A DNA stretch of 51,122 nucleotides, from assembly GCA_025062325.1 (NCBI GenBank), contig JANXAL010000118.1:1-51122 (forward strand). The letters run 5' to 3'. Of this stretch, positions 33,340 through 42,939 are shown piece after piece. Origin of the DNA: Roseiflexus sp. (GTDB lineage Bacteria; Chloroflexota; Chloroflexia; Chloroflexales; Roseiflexaceae). The position numbers and the translations under genes are program-made. Below the pieces are notes generated by a model. It ran no database searches, had not been told where the DNA came from, and was given only the letters and a program-made list of their open reading frames with translations. The number at the start of each line of letters is the position of its first letter. Position 1 is the stretch's first letter.

Positions 33340-35568
33340 ATGGCGCGCCGATCCCTAGCGCGTCGTGCAACGAACATCCTGTTGACGCTCGTCACGGTGA
33401 TGACTGCCATCGTGACCGGATCAGGGAATGTTACGCGTTCCGATGGATGGTCAACGCGCCTTGCTCATGCCGTGACGACGCCGATAATGCACACGACCGC
33501 GTTCGATGAGGTGGATGGCGCCGTTCGCCAGTCGCTCCTTTCCATAACGCATACTGTTATTACGGTAACGACTACGCTCGATGAACTGGATGGAGATACG
33601 TCCTCGTTTGAACGCCTGAAAGCTGACCCAGGCGGCGAAGGCATTTCACTACGCGAGGCGCTGATCGCTGCCAATGCTGAGCGCCCCGGCCCGCCGCTCC
33701 GCATCCATTTCGCTATTCCCGACAGCGATCCTGGCTATAATTCCAGCACCCTGGTCTGGCGTATCCGTCCGAACTTTTCGGCGTTGCCCGTCCTTGAGCG
33801 CGGTAATATCGTGATCGATGGAACAACTCAGCCGGGTGCAACTCTTGTGTCCCACCCGGTTATCGTGCTCGATGGGACGGATGTGTATGAGGGGGCAAGC
33901 GGGCTAAACGGGTTGACTATCACATCTGCCAGCAATGTTATTCGTGGCCTGGCACTGGTCTCATTTTGGGATGCGGGCGTCGTCATTCAGGGAGAGAATG
34001 CTTATGATAATGTCATTGCCAGATGCTTCATTGGCGTGTTGCCCCCTGGTGTCAGCATGGATGGGCCTCCCAGCTACTACGGCATCGATATCCGTGACGG
34101 CGCTCGCAACAACCTGATTGGCGGCGTTGCTGCCGCGGATCGCAATATTATTGGCGGGAACGAAAATGCGGGTGTTCGTATCGATGGCAGCGCCACGATC
34201 AGCAATACCGTTGCGGGCAACTGGATCGGCGTCGATGCCAGCGGAAGACGTGTAGCGGGCAACAAATACTATGGCGTGGTCGTCAGCGGCGGTGCGCACC
34301 GCAATGCCATCGGCACACCCGGACACGGCAACGTGATTTCGGGGAACGACCACGGAGTCATGATCTGGAATGCCCGCGAGAATAGCGTCGTTGGAAATGT
34401 GATTGGTCTTGCGCCAGACCGATCCACGCCGATGGGCAATCGTGAAGGCGGCGTGTTTCTGATCAATGGAGCAAGCGGGAATGTTGTCGGCGGCGAAACG
34501 GAGGCTGAACGGAATATCATATCCGGGAATGGATACGGCGTCTTCGTTGGTCGGTACTACGAAATAACGCCCGCTGACGCACGTCTGAACCGTGTCTTGG
34601 GGAATTACATCGGCGTTGACCCCAGCGGCATTCTCCCGCGAGGAAATATGCGCGAGGGCATCGTGCTGAATGCATATGCAGAACGTAATGTCGTCGGCGG
34701 AGTTCACGAGAGCGCAGGCAACGTCATTGCTTACAATGGCGGAAATGGTTTGTCTGTCGCCGGTTCTGCCAACCAGATTGCCTATAATCTGATCGGCGTT
34801 GGCGCCGACGCTCTGACACCGCTGGGGAATCAGCGGCACGGCGCATTGATCACTGGCAATGGCAACGTTGTCGGACCATTCAACACGTTTGCCTCTAATC
34901 AATTGTCTGGTCTGTTGATTGAGGGCGATAACACCTTCGTTCAGGGAAATGTCATCTATCGCAATGCTCGATCAGGCATGTGTGTCAAAGGCGATGGCTC
35001 GACCATCATCAGCAATACAATCCGAATCAATCAAGCACTGGAGACGCCGTGGGACGGTTTCGACGCCCAACGCGACGATTGCACGCTGACGAGCGGCATT
35101 GTCCTTACAGGAACATCGCTGACCCTGATCCGCAGTAATACGATCAGCGACAATGCGGCGCCGGGAGTGACGATCTTTGGCGGGGCGCGGAACCGCGTGT
35201 CTGGCAACAGCATCACTGCCAATGCTGGCGGCGGCATTCTCCTGCTCAACGGCGCCAACGGCGGCATTGAACCGCCAACCATCCAACACGTCGATCAAAC
35301 TGAGGTTCGTGGCGTCGCCTGCCGTGGTTGTCACGTCGAGATTTTCGCCGATCCCGGTAATCAGGGGCGCGAGTTTCTCGGTGCGACACGCGCCTCAGAG
35401 ACGGATGGCGCATTTTCGTTTCTAATTGTCGGCAGCGCCCTGTCTTCGCTGCATATCACTGCAACCAGCACCGACGCCAGCGGCAACACTTCCGCATTTG
35501 CCGCCTGGGTAAATGTGCCGCAGTTGCCGATTACCCATACGATCCATCTTCCGCTAGTTATTCGGTAG
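33340..35568 (+). CDS. Secreted right-handed beta-helix protein with CSLREA-type start
   Basis: A 742-residue exported protein. The signal sequence covers about residues 1-30 (basic RRSLARR then ILLTLVTVMTAIV). After a linker comes a CSLREA-like block (GISLREALIAANAERPG). About 20 parallel beta-helix coils follow, with recurrent N-x-I-x-G-N and GNVVGG words, as in NosD/pectate-lyase-like folds. A short beta domain follows (about 675-725). The end is THTIHLPLVIR. The HLPLV-type tail is common at the ends of Chloroflexota exoproteins and may be a sorting signal. AAGGAGGAGG precedes ATG 33340. The ligand is unknown; surface adhesion or polysaccharide binding is plausible. It ends four bases from the convergent STAS gene. 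Confidence 0.8.
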   Translation: MARRSLARRATNILLTLVTVMTAIVTGSGNVTRSDGWSTRLAHAVTTPIMHTTAFDEVDGAVRQSLLSITHTVITVTTTLDELDGDTSSFERLKADPGGEGISLREALIAANAERPGPPLRIHFAIPDSDPGYNSSTLVWRIRPNFSALPVLERGNIVIDGTTQPGATLVSHPVIVLDGTDVYEGASGLNGLTITSASNVIRGLALVSFWDAGVVIQGENAYDNVIARCFIGVLPPGVSMDGPPSYYGIDIRDGARNNLIGGVAAADRNIIGGNENAGVRIDGSATISNTVAGNWIGVDASGRRVAGNKYYGVVVSGGAHRNAIGTPGHGNVISGNDHGVMIWNARENSVVGNVIGLAPDRSTPMGNREGGVFLINGASGNVVGGETEAERNIISGNGYGVFVGRYYEITPADARLNRVLGNYIGVDPSGILPRGNMREGIVLNAYAERNVVGGVHESAGNVIAYNGGNGLSVAGSANQIAYNLIGVGADALTPLGNQRHGALITGNGNVVGPFNTFASNQLSGLLIEGDNTFVQGNVIYRNARSGMCVKGDGSTIISNTIRINQALETPWDGFDAQRDDCTLTSGIVLTGTSLTLIRSNTISDNAAPGVTIFGGARNRVSGNSITANAGGGILLLNGANGGIEPPTIQHVDQTEVRGVACRGCHVEIFADPGNQGREFLGATRASETDGAFSFLIVGSALSSLHITATSTDASGNTSAFAAWVNVPQLPITHTIHLPLVIR

Positions 35569-35572
35569 GTCG

Positions 35573-36526
35573 CTATGCGTACCTCATCATGAGCGCTTCC
35601 TGCGGGCTGCGCACGGTCACAATGTCGCTCAACCGAACGTTCTGCTGCGTCAGCGTCAGCGCAACATCCGACGAGATGCCGCTCAACGTCACGCGACAGC
35701 CGAGCAGTTTGAGCGCCTGTGCGGCGTGGATCAACGCCTGGGCAACGGCAGTGTCCACTGTCGAGACGCCCGAAATGTCGATGATCACGTGATGCGCACG
35801 TTGATGGTGCGCTGCCTCGAGCAGGCGCGAGGTTAGCAACACCGAACGGCGGCTATCAAGGCGCCCGACAATCGGCGCGAAGAGAATACCCTCTGCAAGA
35901 GTGATCGCCGGGATTTCGAGGGTGGCGACAAGGTCGAGCAGGCGGCGCTGTTCGTCAAGTTGCGCCTGCTGTCTGGCATTGGCAGCTTCTAGCGCGTGTG
36001 CCTGCTCCTCTGCATGCGCCTGCGCCGCTTCCGCCCGTTGACGCGCTTCGTCCGCCTGTCGCGCCGCCGTATCGAGTACGGCGCGTGCCAGGAGGAGAAT
36101 GCCAGTGAGCATGCTATACGCGATCACATCGTAGATATTGAGCGTCAGACCGGCGGCCAGCGCCCGAACAACGTAGATCGCAGCCGTCAGGAATGCGCCG
36201 ATTGTCATCCATAGCGGACTGGTCATTGCCATCGCCAGGACAGCGGGAAAGAGCAATACCATCGGCAAGGCGACAACGCCATTGATTGGGATAATGTCTA
36301 GAATGAATGCAATCGTGAGTGCTGCAATGATGATCAGCACATTCGGTGCGTGTTGCCATCCACGACGGTATGCGATTAGAAGCGCAAAGTCGATGATGCT
36401 CATCATTCCGACGATCGTAGCGCGGGTCCAGTGCTGGTTGAGCGCAAGCAAACCAAAGAAAATGGTATTTCCGACGATGAGTATTCCCAACCCCAAGGTA
36501 ACGACCTGTCGTTGAGTAATCGTCAT
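35573..36526 (-). CDS. Membrane protein with coiled coil and STAS domain
   Basis: A 317-residue protein with about six membrane helices (residues 8-165), a coiled coil rich in Ala, Glu and Gln (about 170-210), and a C-terminal STAS domain (about 212-310). The STAS domain contains VIIDISGVSTVDTAVAQALI. This is the conserved region of RsbR/RsbS-like anti-sigma antagonists that carries the phospho-acceptor Ser/Thr. The likely role is sensing a membrane signal and passing it to a stressosome-type switch. No RsbT-like kinase is adjacent. GGGGAG lies nine bases before ATG 36526, which decides against the much longer frame. Confidence 0.8.
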   Translation of the reverse strand: MTITQRQVVTLGLGILIVGNTIFFGLLALNQHWTRATIVGMMSIIDFALLIAYRRGWQHAPNVLIIIAALTIAFILDIIPINGVVALPMVLLFPAVLAMAMTSPLWMTIGAFLTAAIYVVRALAAGLTLNIYDVIAYSMLTGILLLARAVLDTAARQADEARQRAEAAQAHAEEQAHALEAANARQQAQLDEQRRLLDLVATLEIPAITLAEGILFAPIVGRLDSRRSVLLTSRLLEAAHHQRAHHVIIDISGVSTVDTAVAQALIHAAQALKLLGCRVTLSGISSDVALTLTQQNVRLSDIVTVRSPQEALMMRYA

Positions 36527-36707
36527 AGATCGCATCTCCCCAAAGTTGCACGAGTTGAACGAGTTCCAGGCATACTCAACCTCTCGGATGATACCGTTTG
36601 TGTCTATGAGAAAATGTTGCAATATTGACGCTAAATGAGTGCAAAATGACTCCAGACGATGTGGGTTTGCGAAGCGGAATGAGCGCGATGAATGGGAGGG
36701 AGGAACG

Positions 36708-38126
36708 ATGCCCGCCTGTGACGCAGTGATCATCGGCGCCGGTCCCAACGGGCTGACGGCGGCATGCGTGCTGGCGCGCGCCGGACGACGGGTGCTGCTC
36801 ATCGAGGCGCGCGAGACCATCGGCGGCGGCGTGTCGTCAGCCGAGATAACGTTGCCAGGATTCATTCACGACCTCGGTTCGGCGGTGCATCCATTCGGCG
36901 TCGCTTCGCCAGCGTTTCGCGCGCTGCAACTGGAGCGTTTCGGTCTGCGCTGGATCCAGCCGCCCGCGCCGGTAGCGCATCCGCTCGATGGCGGTCGCGC
37001 GGCGCTGCTGGAACGGTCGGTCCGCGCCACTACCGCCCGGCTCGGTCGTGACGGAGTCGCCTATGAGCGATTGATGGCGCCGCTGGTGCGCATGTGGGAC
37101 CGCATTCAGCCGCTGGTGCTGAACCCGCTGCGCTTCCCGAACCATCCGCTCGCCGGAGCGTATTTCGGCGCGCTGGCGCTCCTGCCGGTCACGCTGCTGG
37201 CGCGCATGCTTTTCCGTGAAGACGCAGCCCCAGCGCTGATTGCCGGGCTTGGAGCGCACTCGCTGCTGCCGCTGGAAGCGCCGCTGACATCGGCGCCTGC
37301 CCTCGTGCTCGGCGCGCTCGGGCACGCAGTCGGCTGGCCCATTCCCCAGGGAGGCGCGCAGGCGATTGCGAATGCGCTGGAATCCTGCCTGCGCGCCAGT
37401 GGTGGCGAGATCCGCACCGGGTGGCTGGTGCAGCATATCGATGAATTGCCGCACGCCAGGGCGTACCTGTTCGACACCTCGCCCCGCCAGTTGATCCAGA
37501 TCGCCGGCGACCGCCTGCCTGTATGGTATCGCCGGCAACTGGAACGCTTCCGTCCCGGACCGGGGGTGTTCAAGCTCGACTACGCGCTCGACAGACCTGT
37601 TCCCTGGGATAACCCCGAATGTGCGCGTGCAGCAACCGTCCATCTCGGCGGGACGCTAGAGGAGATTGCCGAATCGGAACGGGCGCCGCACCGCAATGAG
37701 CACGCGGCGCGCCCTTATGTCCTCCTGGCGCAACCGACGCTGTTTGACCCGACCCGCGCGCCGCCAGGGAAACATATCGCCTGGGCCTACTGCCATGTGC
37801 CGAATGGTTCGACGGTCGATATGACGACTGCCATCGAAGCGCAGATTGAACGATTTGCGCCTGGCTTTCGCCATTGCGTCCTGGCGCGGCGCGCCATGAA
37901 CTGCGCTGACATGGAAGCCTGGAATCCCAACCTGACCGGCGGAGACATCAGCGGCGGCTTACCTGACTGGCGGCAACTGATTACGAGGCCAACCCTCAGT
38001 CTGACGCCGCACCGCACCCCGGCACGCGGCATCTATCTCTGCTCCGCTTCGACGCCGCCAGGACCGGGAGTGCACGGCATGTGCGGGTATCACGCCGCCT
38101 GCGCTGCACTTGCCGACATGGAATGA
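36708..38126 (+). CDS. FAD-dependent oxidoreductase, phytoene-dehydrogenase-like
   Basis: A 472-residue NAD(P)/FAD-dependent amine-oxidase/CrtI-type protein. The FAD-binding motif VIIGAGPNGLTAACVLARAG is at residues 7-26, followed by the acidic strand end LLIEARETIGGG. The C-terminal GIYLCSASTPPGPGVHGMCG loop closes the flavin site. Actual substrates of this uncharacterised group are usually unknown; carotenoid desaturation is not supported by any carotenoid gene nearby. GGGAGG lies ten bases before ATG 36708. Its 3' end overlaps the convergent ABC ATPase gene by 37 bases. Confidence 0.85.
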   Translation: MPACDAVIIGAGPNGLTAACVLARAGRRVLLIEARETIGGGVSSAEITLPGFIHDLGSAVHPFGVASPAFRALQLERFGLRWIQPPAPVAHPLDGGRAALLERSVRATTARLGRDGVAYERLMAPLVRMWDRIQPLVLNPLRFPNHPLAGAYFGALALLPVTLLARMLFREDAAPALIAGLGAHSLLPLEAPLTSAPALVLGALGHAVGWPIPQGGAQAIANALESCLRASGGEIRTGWLVQHIDELPHARAYLFDTSPRQLIQIAGDRLPVWYRRQLERFRPGPGVFKLDYALDRPVPWDNPECARAATVHLGGTLEEIAESERAPHRNEHAARPYVLLAQPTLFDPTRAPPGKHIAWAYCHVPNGSTVDMTTAIEAQIERFAPGFRHCVLARRAMNCADMEAWNPNLTGGDISGGLPDWRQLITRPTLSLTPHRTPARGIYLCSASTPPGPGVHGMCGYHAACAALADME

Positions 38127-39202
38127 GCGGGTGATGCGTCTTCTCCAAGAACCAGGCAGGCTTCGGGGGCGAATTGGACAGCGATTGACGACCCTGGCTG
38201 CGGCGGGCGCAACTGCGGGTTGTTAAAGAGATCGAAGTGCAGTTTGTTTGCGGAGAGACGCACCCGAACACGCACAATTGAACCGAGGAAAGTGACATCT
38301 TCGACCGTGCCGCTCAGACGGTTGACCTCGCCGTTCATCTGTCCGTCGAGCGCGATCAGTTCCGGGCGGATGGCAAGGCTAATGGCGTCGCCAGAGCGGT
38401 GCTGCGGAAGCGGACGCGCAACGCGGATCGGCTGACCTTCAACGGTCAGAAGCCCGATAGCAGCATCGACGACCATCGCCTGCAGCAGATTGAGCGTCCC
38501 GACGAACGATGCAACGAAGCGCGTCGCCGGGAAGTTGTAGACCTCGAAAGGCGTGCCGATCTGCTCGATCCGTCCGCGGCTCATGACCACAATCCGGTCG
38601 GAGAGCGCCATCGCCTCTTCCTGGTCGTGGGTGACGTAAATCGTCGTGATGCCAAGCTGCCGCTGGATCTCGCGGATCTCCTGGCGCAACGACGCGCGAA
38701 TCTTGGCGTCGAGCGCCGAGAGCGGCTCGTCGAGCAACAGCACCTTCGGCTGAATGGCGAGCGCCCGCGCCAGCGCGACTCGCTGCTGTTGCCCGCCGGA
38801 CAACTGGTGCGGATAGCGCCGCCCAAACTCCGACATATGGATAATTCGCAGAAGTTCCTCGACTCGCGCACGGATCTCGTCCGCCGGGCGGCGCGCAATT
38901 TTCAAGCCGAACCCGATGTTCTCGGCGACCGTCATATTCGGGAAAAGTGCATACGACTGGAAGACCATGCCGATGTTGCGACGGTTGGGAGGCGTATCAG
39001 TCACATCAACGCCGTCAATGATAATCCGCCCTGCGGTTGGCTTCTCGAATCCGGCAATCATCCGCAGCGTGGTAGTTTTGCCGCATCCCGACGGTCCCAG
39101 AAACGAGACGAATTCGCCGCGCTCGACCGCCAGGTTAAAGTTCTCGACAGCCACAGAAGCGCCAAAACTCTTGTGCACATTGATCAGTTCAAGAAACGCC
39201 AT
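38090..39202 (-). CDS. ABC importer ATPase, PotA/FbpC family
   Basis: A 370-residue ATPase. Walker A is GPSGCGKTT near residues 35-43, the Q-loop is FQSYALFPN, the signature LSGGQQQR, Walker B LLLDEPLSALD and the H-loop [10 protein letters not shown]-terminal TOBE domain follows (about 240-360). ATG 39202 starts the family-typical MAFLELINVHKSFG. It is the last gene of a four-gene operon (binding protein, two permeases, ATPase). Polyamines, Fe(III), thiamine or aminoethylphosphonate are the usual cargoes; sequence does not decide. It overlaps the convergent oxidoreductase gene at its 3' end. Confidence 0.9.
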   Translation of the reverse strand: MAFLELINVHKSFGASVAVENFNLAVERGEFVSFLGPSGCGKTTTLRMIAGFEKPTAGRIIIDGVDVTDTPPNRRNIGMVFQSYALFPNMTVAENIGFGLKIARRPADEIRARVEELLRIIHMSEFGRRYPHQLSGGQQQRVALARALAIQPKVLLLDEPLSALDAKIRASLRQEIREIQRQLGITTIYVTHDQEEAMALSDRIVVMSRGRIEQIGTPFEVYNFPATRFVASFVGTLNLLQAMVVDAAIGLLTVEGQPIRVARPLPQHRSGDAISLAIRPELIALDGQMNGEVNRLSGTVEDVTFLGSIVRVRVRLSANKLHFDLFNNPQLRPPQPGSSIAVQFAPEACLVLGEDASPAHSMSASAAQAA

Positions 39203-39213
39203 AGACCCCTCGA

Positions 39214-39993
39214 TCAGCGCGGTCCCGCTATACGCGCCTGCGCACCTCGACCGATCCATTGCATAGCGGCAATCGCTGCCCATGTTAGCGCAAAGCTAAT
39301 GATCGCCAGCGCCGACGGCTCGTAGACCTTACTGCTGGCGAGCCGGTTCATGTACGGACCGAACGCCGGTTGCGCGAGCAGTGCAGCAATCGTGAATTCG
39401 CCCATCACGATGGCGAAGGTGATGAATGCGCCGCTCAGCAGCGCAGTATACACATTCGGAAAAATGACCCGCGCCAGAATTGTAAACCATCCTGCCCCCA
39501 GGCTTTGCGCCGCTTCGGTGAGATCGTGAATGTTGATCGCGCGCAGCCCGGTATCCACCGCCCGGTACATGTACGGGAACGATAGAATAACGTATGAGCC
39601 GACCAGCAGCACCCACAACCCCTCGCGGCTGTCGGTGAGCGGCGTACGGTTGTAAGTGCGCGCCAGACTGAAAACCAGCACAACCGCCGGGACGACAAAT
39701 GGCAGCAGCGTGAAGAACTCAATCACCGGGCGTAAACGCGGCATGCGGAGTTGCACCCAGTACGCCGTCGGCACAATCACCAGCGCACTGATCACAATCG
39801 TCGCCAGCGCGGTTTGGAACGAGAACCAGAAACTTTCGACGAATTTTATGTCGTTGAGCACATTCGCATACGCCGCAAAACTCAGTTCGCCGCGGCGGGC
39901 GCGCAACGAGAAGTCGAACGTAGCGTAGAGCGGCACAAGAAAGTATGTCGCGCCGATGATGAACCAGAACCAGGGCCAGAACCGCTTCAGCAT
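39214..39993 (-). CDS. ABC importer permease 2, PotC-like
   Basis: A 259-residue permease with six membrane helices. The EAA loop EAAQSLGAGWFTILARVIFP (about 157-176) contacts the ATPase. ATG 39993 is four bases after the upstream permease stop; the longer frame to 40050 would overlap that gene. The order PotB-PotC-PotA downstream of a binding protein is typical. Confidence 0.9.
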   Translation of the reverse strand: MLKRFWPWFWFIIGATYFLVPLYATFDFSLRARRGELSFAAYANVLNDIKFVESFWFSFQTALATIVISALVIVPTAYWVQLRMPRLRPVIEFFTLLPFVVPAVVLVFSLARTYNRTPLTDSREGLWVLLVGSYVILSFPYMYRAVDTGLRAINIHDLTEAAQSLGAGWFTILARVIFPNVYTALLSGAFITFAIVMGEFTIAALLAQPAFGPYMNRLASSKVYEPSALAIISFALTWAAIAAMQWIGRGAQARIAGPR

Positions 39994-39997
39994 AGCA

Positions 39998-40894
39998 TTA
40001 CGAACGCAGCCAGCGCGCCGAGAGACGCTGGAGCCAGGTGTACAGACCAATACAGACGCCCATGATGACGATCATTCCCAGAGCGAGCGCGTTGCCAAGA
40101 CCGGGGTTGGCGAGCGCGTCACTGCTGATCTGCGCACCAATCAGAATGGTGACCACGTTGCCCTGACTGCCGCCGCCGGTCAACTGGAAGGCGGTGGCAT
40201 GCGCGCCGAATGCATTCCCGAACAGCAACACCATTGTGCCGAGGATCGAGGGAAGCAGGATCGGCAGCCCGATGTAACGCCAGTAATGCCATGAGGACGC
40301 GCCCAGGCTCTCAGCGGCTTCACGCCATTCGCGCCGCATCCCCTCGAATGCCGGGGCCATGATCAGCACCATGAGCGGGATCTGAAAATAGATATAGACG
40401 ATACTCAAACCCCAGAAACTGTAGAGACTGAAGGCGGGGTACAGACTGATCCCAATCGAACGCAGCCACTGGGTGACCACTCCCAACTGCCCAAGGGTTG
40501 CGATGAATGCGAAGGCTAGCGGCAGCCCGGCGAAGTTCGACGCCACGCCGGAGAAACTAAGCACCGCATCGCGCAGCGGGCGCGGCAACCCGCCAATGGT
40601 AATGGCATAGGCCAGCAGCCCGCCGAGTATTCCGCCGCCAATTGCAGTCACCGCGCTGAGCTGCAGGCTGTACACGTATGACGAAACGATGAACGGATGC
40701 CCCAGCTCCAGGATGTTGCGCAACGTCAGGCGGCGCTCCTGATCGAGGAAACTCTGCGCAATGATTGACAGCGTGGGCCAGATCAGGAACGCTGCCACAA
40801 ACAGGAAGAAGGGCGCCACTCCCAACCACGTCCATGAAAAGATGCGACGTTCAACAACCGATTGCCTCGTATTTGTCTGGGTCAATGGCGCCAT
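39998..40894 (-). CDS. ABC importer permease 1, PotB-like
   Basis: A 298-residue inner-membrane permease: first helix FFLFVAAFLIWPTLSIIAQ and EAA loop EAAESLGASSWHYWRYIGLP. An AGGTGA sequence lies close to ATG 40894. It is separated from the binding-protein gene by 266 bases carrying the duplicated palindrome, an unusual gap within an otherwise tight operon. Confidence 0.9.
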   Translation of the reverse strand: MAPLTQTNTRQSVVERRIFSWTWLGVAPFFLFVAAFLIWPTLSIIAQSFLDQERRLTLRNILELGHPFIVSSYVYSLQLSAVTAIGGGILGGLLAYAITIGGLPRPLRDAVLSFSGVASNFAGLPLAFAFIATLGQLGVVTQWLRSIGISLYPAFSLYSFWGLSIVYIYFQIPLMVLIMAPAFEGMRREWREAAESLGASSWHYWRYIGLPILLPSILGTMVLLFGNAFGAHATAFQLTGGGSQGNVVTILIGAQISSDALANPGLGNALALGMIVIMGVCIGLYTWLQRLSARWLRS

Positions 40895-40942
40895 GCATCA
40901 CCTCGCGCCTTTGTCATAACTCCTGGGTGCGGTCTGTCATCA

Positions 40943-41112
40943 TGGGACGCGGATTCACACAGGTGCGACGGGTGGGCGCGGATCTGCCCGTGTCCATCCG
41001 TCTCGACCCGTGTAAATCCGTGTGCGCTGATGGGACGCGGATTCACACGGGTGCGACGGGTGGGCGCGGATCTGCCCGTGTCCATCCGTCTCGACCCGTG
41101 TAAATCCGTGTG
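40943..41112. repeat. Tandem pair of 88-base palindromic repeats inside a transporter operon
   Basis: Unit 1 is 40943-41030 and unit 2 starts at 41031. Over about 82 bases the two differ at one position (CACAGG against CACGGG). Each unit is itself an imperfect palindrome: GCGGATTCACACGGGT on the left matches, inverted, ACCCGTGTAAATCCGTGTG on the right. RNA from either strand could form long hairpins. The pair lies between the binding-protein and permease genes and could reduce downstream expression relative to the binding protein. Confidence 0.8.
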
Positions 41113-41160
41113 CTCCACACGTATGCAACCAGAGGGCTTAACCTTTCAATGACCACATCC

Positions 41161-42414
41161 CTATTTTACCGTTGCACCGACGATTGTGGGCCAGTTGGTC
41201 TTGATCTTGTCGAAAGCGGCGTTGATCTGGCTGCCGGTTGGGAACGCAACTGGCGCATCGGTCTTCGGCAGTCGGTCGAGCAACTCCTGCGGGATCAGCC
41301 CTGCCTTACGCATCGCCTCGAACCGCACCGGCGTCGCGTACCCTTTGAGCCAGATCAACTGACCCTCATCGGAGTAGAGGAACTCCATCCAGAGCCGGGC
41401 TGCGTGCGGGCGCGGCGAGTAGGCGCTGATCGCTTGGACGTAGACGCCGGCCAGCGACCCGCTCTTGGGCACGACGACTGCAATCTCAACGTTCCCGGCG
41501 TTCTGATCGCGGTTTGCCAGGGCATTATAATCCCAGCGCAACGCGATCGGCGTTTCGCCCTTGGCAATCGTCGCAGGTTTGGCAATCACCGGCAGCAGAT
41601 TGCCCGCTTCGTTCAGCTTTTTGAAGAACTCTAGCCCAGGCATCGGATTGTCGAGTGAACCGCCATTGCCAAGCGCTGCGGCCCACACGGCGTTGATCGC
41701 CTGCCCGGAACCGGTCGGGTCGCCTGCCAGCGCTACCTGCCCTTTGTACTCCGGCTTCAACAGGTCCGACCAGTCCTGTGGAATGTTCTTGACGACCTGT
41801 GTATTCACCTCGAACGCCATCACGCCATAGTAATCGGCGTACCAGAACCCTTCCGGGTCTTTCAGGTTATCGGGAATCTCATCCCACTTCTCAACTTTAT
41901 ATGGCTGGAGGAGACCTTCCTTCTTCGCCTGCTCGCCCCAGGTAAACCCGACGTCGATCACATCGGGCGCCTGCGGACCCTTGCTGCCTGCGTTGGCTTT
42001 GATCGCCTCGATCTCCTGCGCCGAACTCGCATCGGGGTTGAGGTCTTCGTGCTTGATGAAAGGATACTTCTCAAGGAATTTCTTCTTCATCTCGCCGTAG
42101 TTGGCCCAATCGTCCGGCAGGGCGATGGTGGAGAGACTGCCCTCCGCGCGCGCTAGTTCGATCAGCTTCTCCATGCCGCCAGCATCCTTAGCGGTCAAAG
42201 GACCGGGCGGAGGCGGCGGCGGAAGTTGGGCGGGAGCGGTCGCTTGGGCGGCAGGTGTAGCGGTTGTGCCGGGTGCGGTGGTCGCGGCTGGCGCTGTCGG
42301 GGCGGGCGGGGCTGCCTGACCGCAAGCAGCAAGGATTGCTCCTGCACCCGCACCAACCGCCATACGCAGGAAAGCCCGGCGCGATCGGCGCCAGTCTCTG
42401 GTTTCTGTACTCAC
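41161..42414 (-). CDS. ABC substrate-binding lipoprotein with Tat-type signal
   Basis: A 417-residue family-1/PotD/AfuA-type binding protein. GTG 42414 is preceded by AAGGAGAG and opens MSTETRDWRR, then the Tat motif SRRAFLR and the lipobox LAAC with Cys31. A long Pro/Ala/Thr linker follows to about residue 70. The mature domain contains KFLEKYPFIKHEDLNPDASS and DVIDVGFTWGEQAKKEGLLQ, typical of iron(III)/polyamine binders. Tat export implies folding before secretion, perhaps with a cofactor or metal. It is the first gene of the operon continuing to 38090. Confidence 0.88.
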   Translation of the reverse strand: MSTETRDWRRSRRAFLRMAVGAGAGAILAACGQAAPPAPTAPAATTAPGTTATPAAQATAPAQLPPPPPPGPLTAKDAGGMEKLIELARAEGSLSTIALPDDWANYGEMKKKFLEKYPFIKHEDLNPDASSAQEIEAIKANAGSKGPQAPDVIDVGFTWGEQAKKEGLLQPYKVEKWDEIPDNLKDPEGFWYADYYGVMAFEVNTQVVKNIPQDWSDLLKPEYKGQVALAGDPTGSGQAINAVWAAALGNGGSLDNPMPGLEFFKKLNEAGNLLPVIAKPATIAKGETPIALRWDYNALANRDQNAGNVEIAVVVPKSGSLAGVYVQAISAYSPRPHAARLWMEFLYSDEGQLIWLKGYATPVRFEAMRKAGLIPQELLDRLPKTDAPVAFPTGSQINAAFDKIKTNWPTIVGATVK

Positions 42415-42939
42415 GCTCTTCTCTCCTTGCAATTTCAGAGGACATCTGCAATGCACGCCGTAGGGCGGAGCGCTAGCGTGCCATCAAGTAAGAGGCGTCC
42501 TTCTGGACACATCACAGATGCAATGATGGCTGCATCACGCTAGTAGAGCATAGGCAGAAAACATCAAGGTTCGGTGATGCCTGTGTAAACGTTGTATTAA
42601 GCAAGCGCAAAAGTTTCGTCGCCATATTGACAGCTTTGTCTATCCCTTCTATACTGCCGCGCGCAGGCGTTATGGAGATGGGACACGGATGCGCACGGAT
42701 CGAGACGGATTTGGTACTGATTGGGCGGTGCATTACATTGGCAGAGCGAAAATGCTGATAGAGCGATCAACCTCAACCCGGACAAACAAGCCTGCACCTG
42801 TGGATCGGCTGGCGTTAGCGGCGAGAGATGCCATCGACCTTGGCGGCGAGAGACGTCATCGGCGCTAGCTGAGCCTGTCGAAGCCGGCGCCAATCACGAG
42901 ACAGTCAGCGTCAGGACGTTCTTTCTCCTAGAGTGGAAT
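42415..42939. other. Gene-free divergent region with short repeats
   Basis: Bases 42673-42708 hold a short CGGAT-type repeat. Near 42820-42860 the words GCGGCGAGAGATGCCATCG and GCGGCGAGAGACGTCATCG form an imperfect tandem pair. CTGAGCCTGTCGAAG at 42869-42883 is a word widely scattered between genes in many bacteria. No gene is seen. Confidence 0.5.

Noticed and set aside
36708-38126. Assignment of the CrtI-like protein as a carotenoid desaturase
   Set aside because: Only the FAD-binding fold is evident, and no carotenoid or bacteriochlorophyll genes are in the window.
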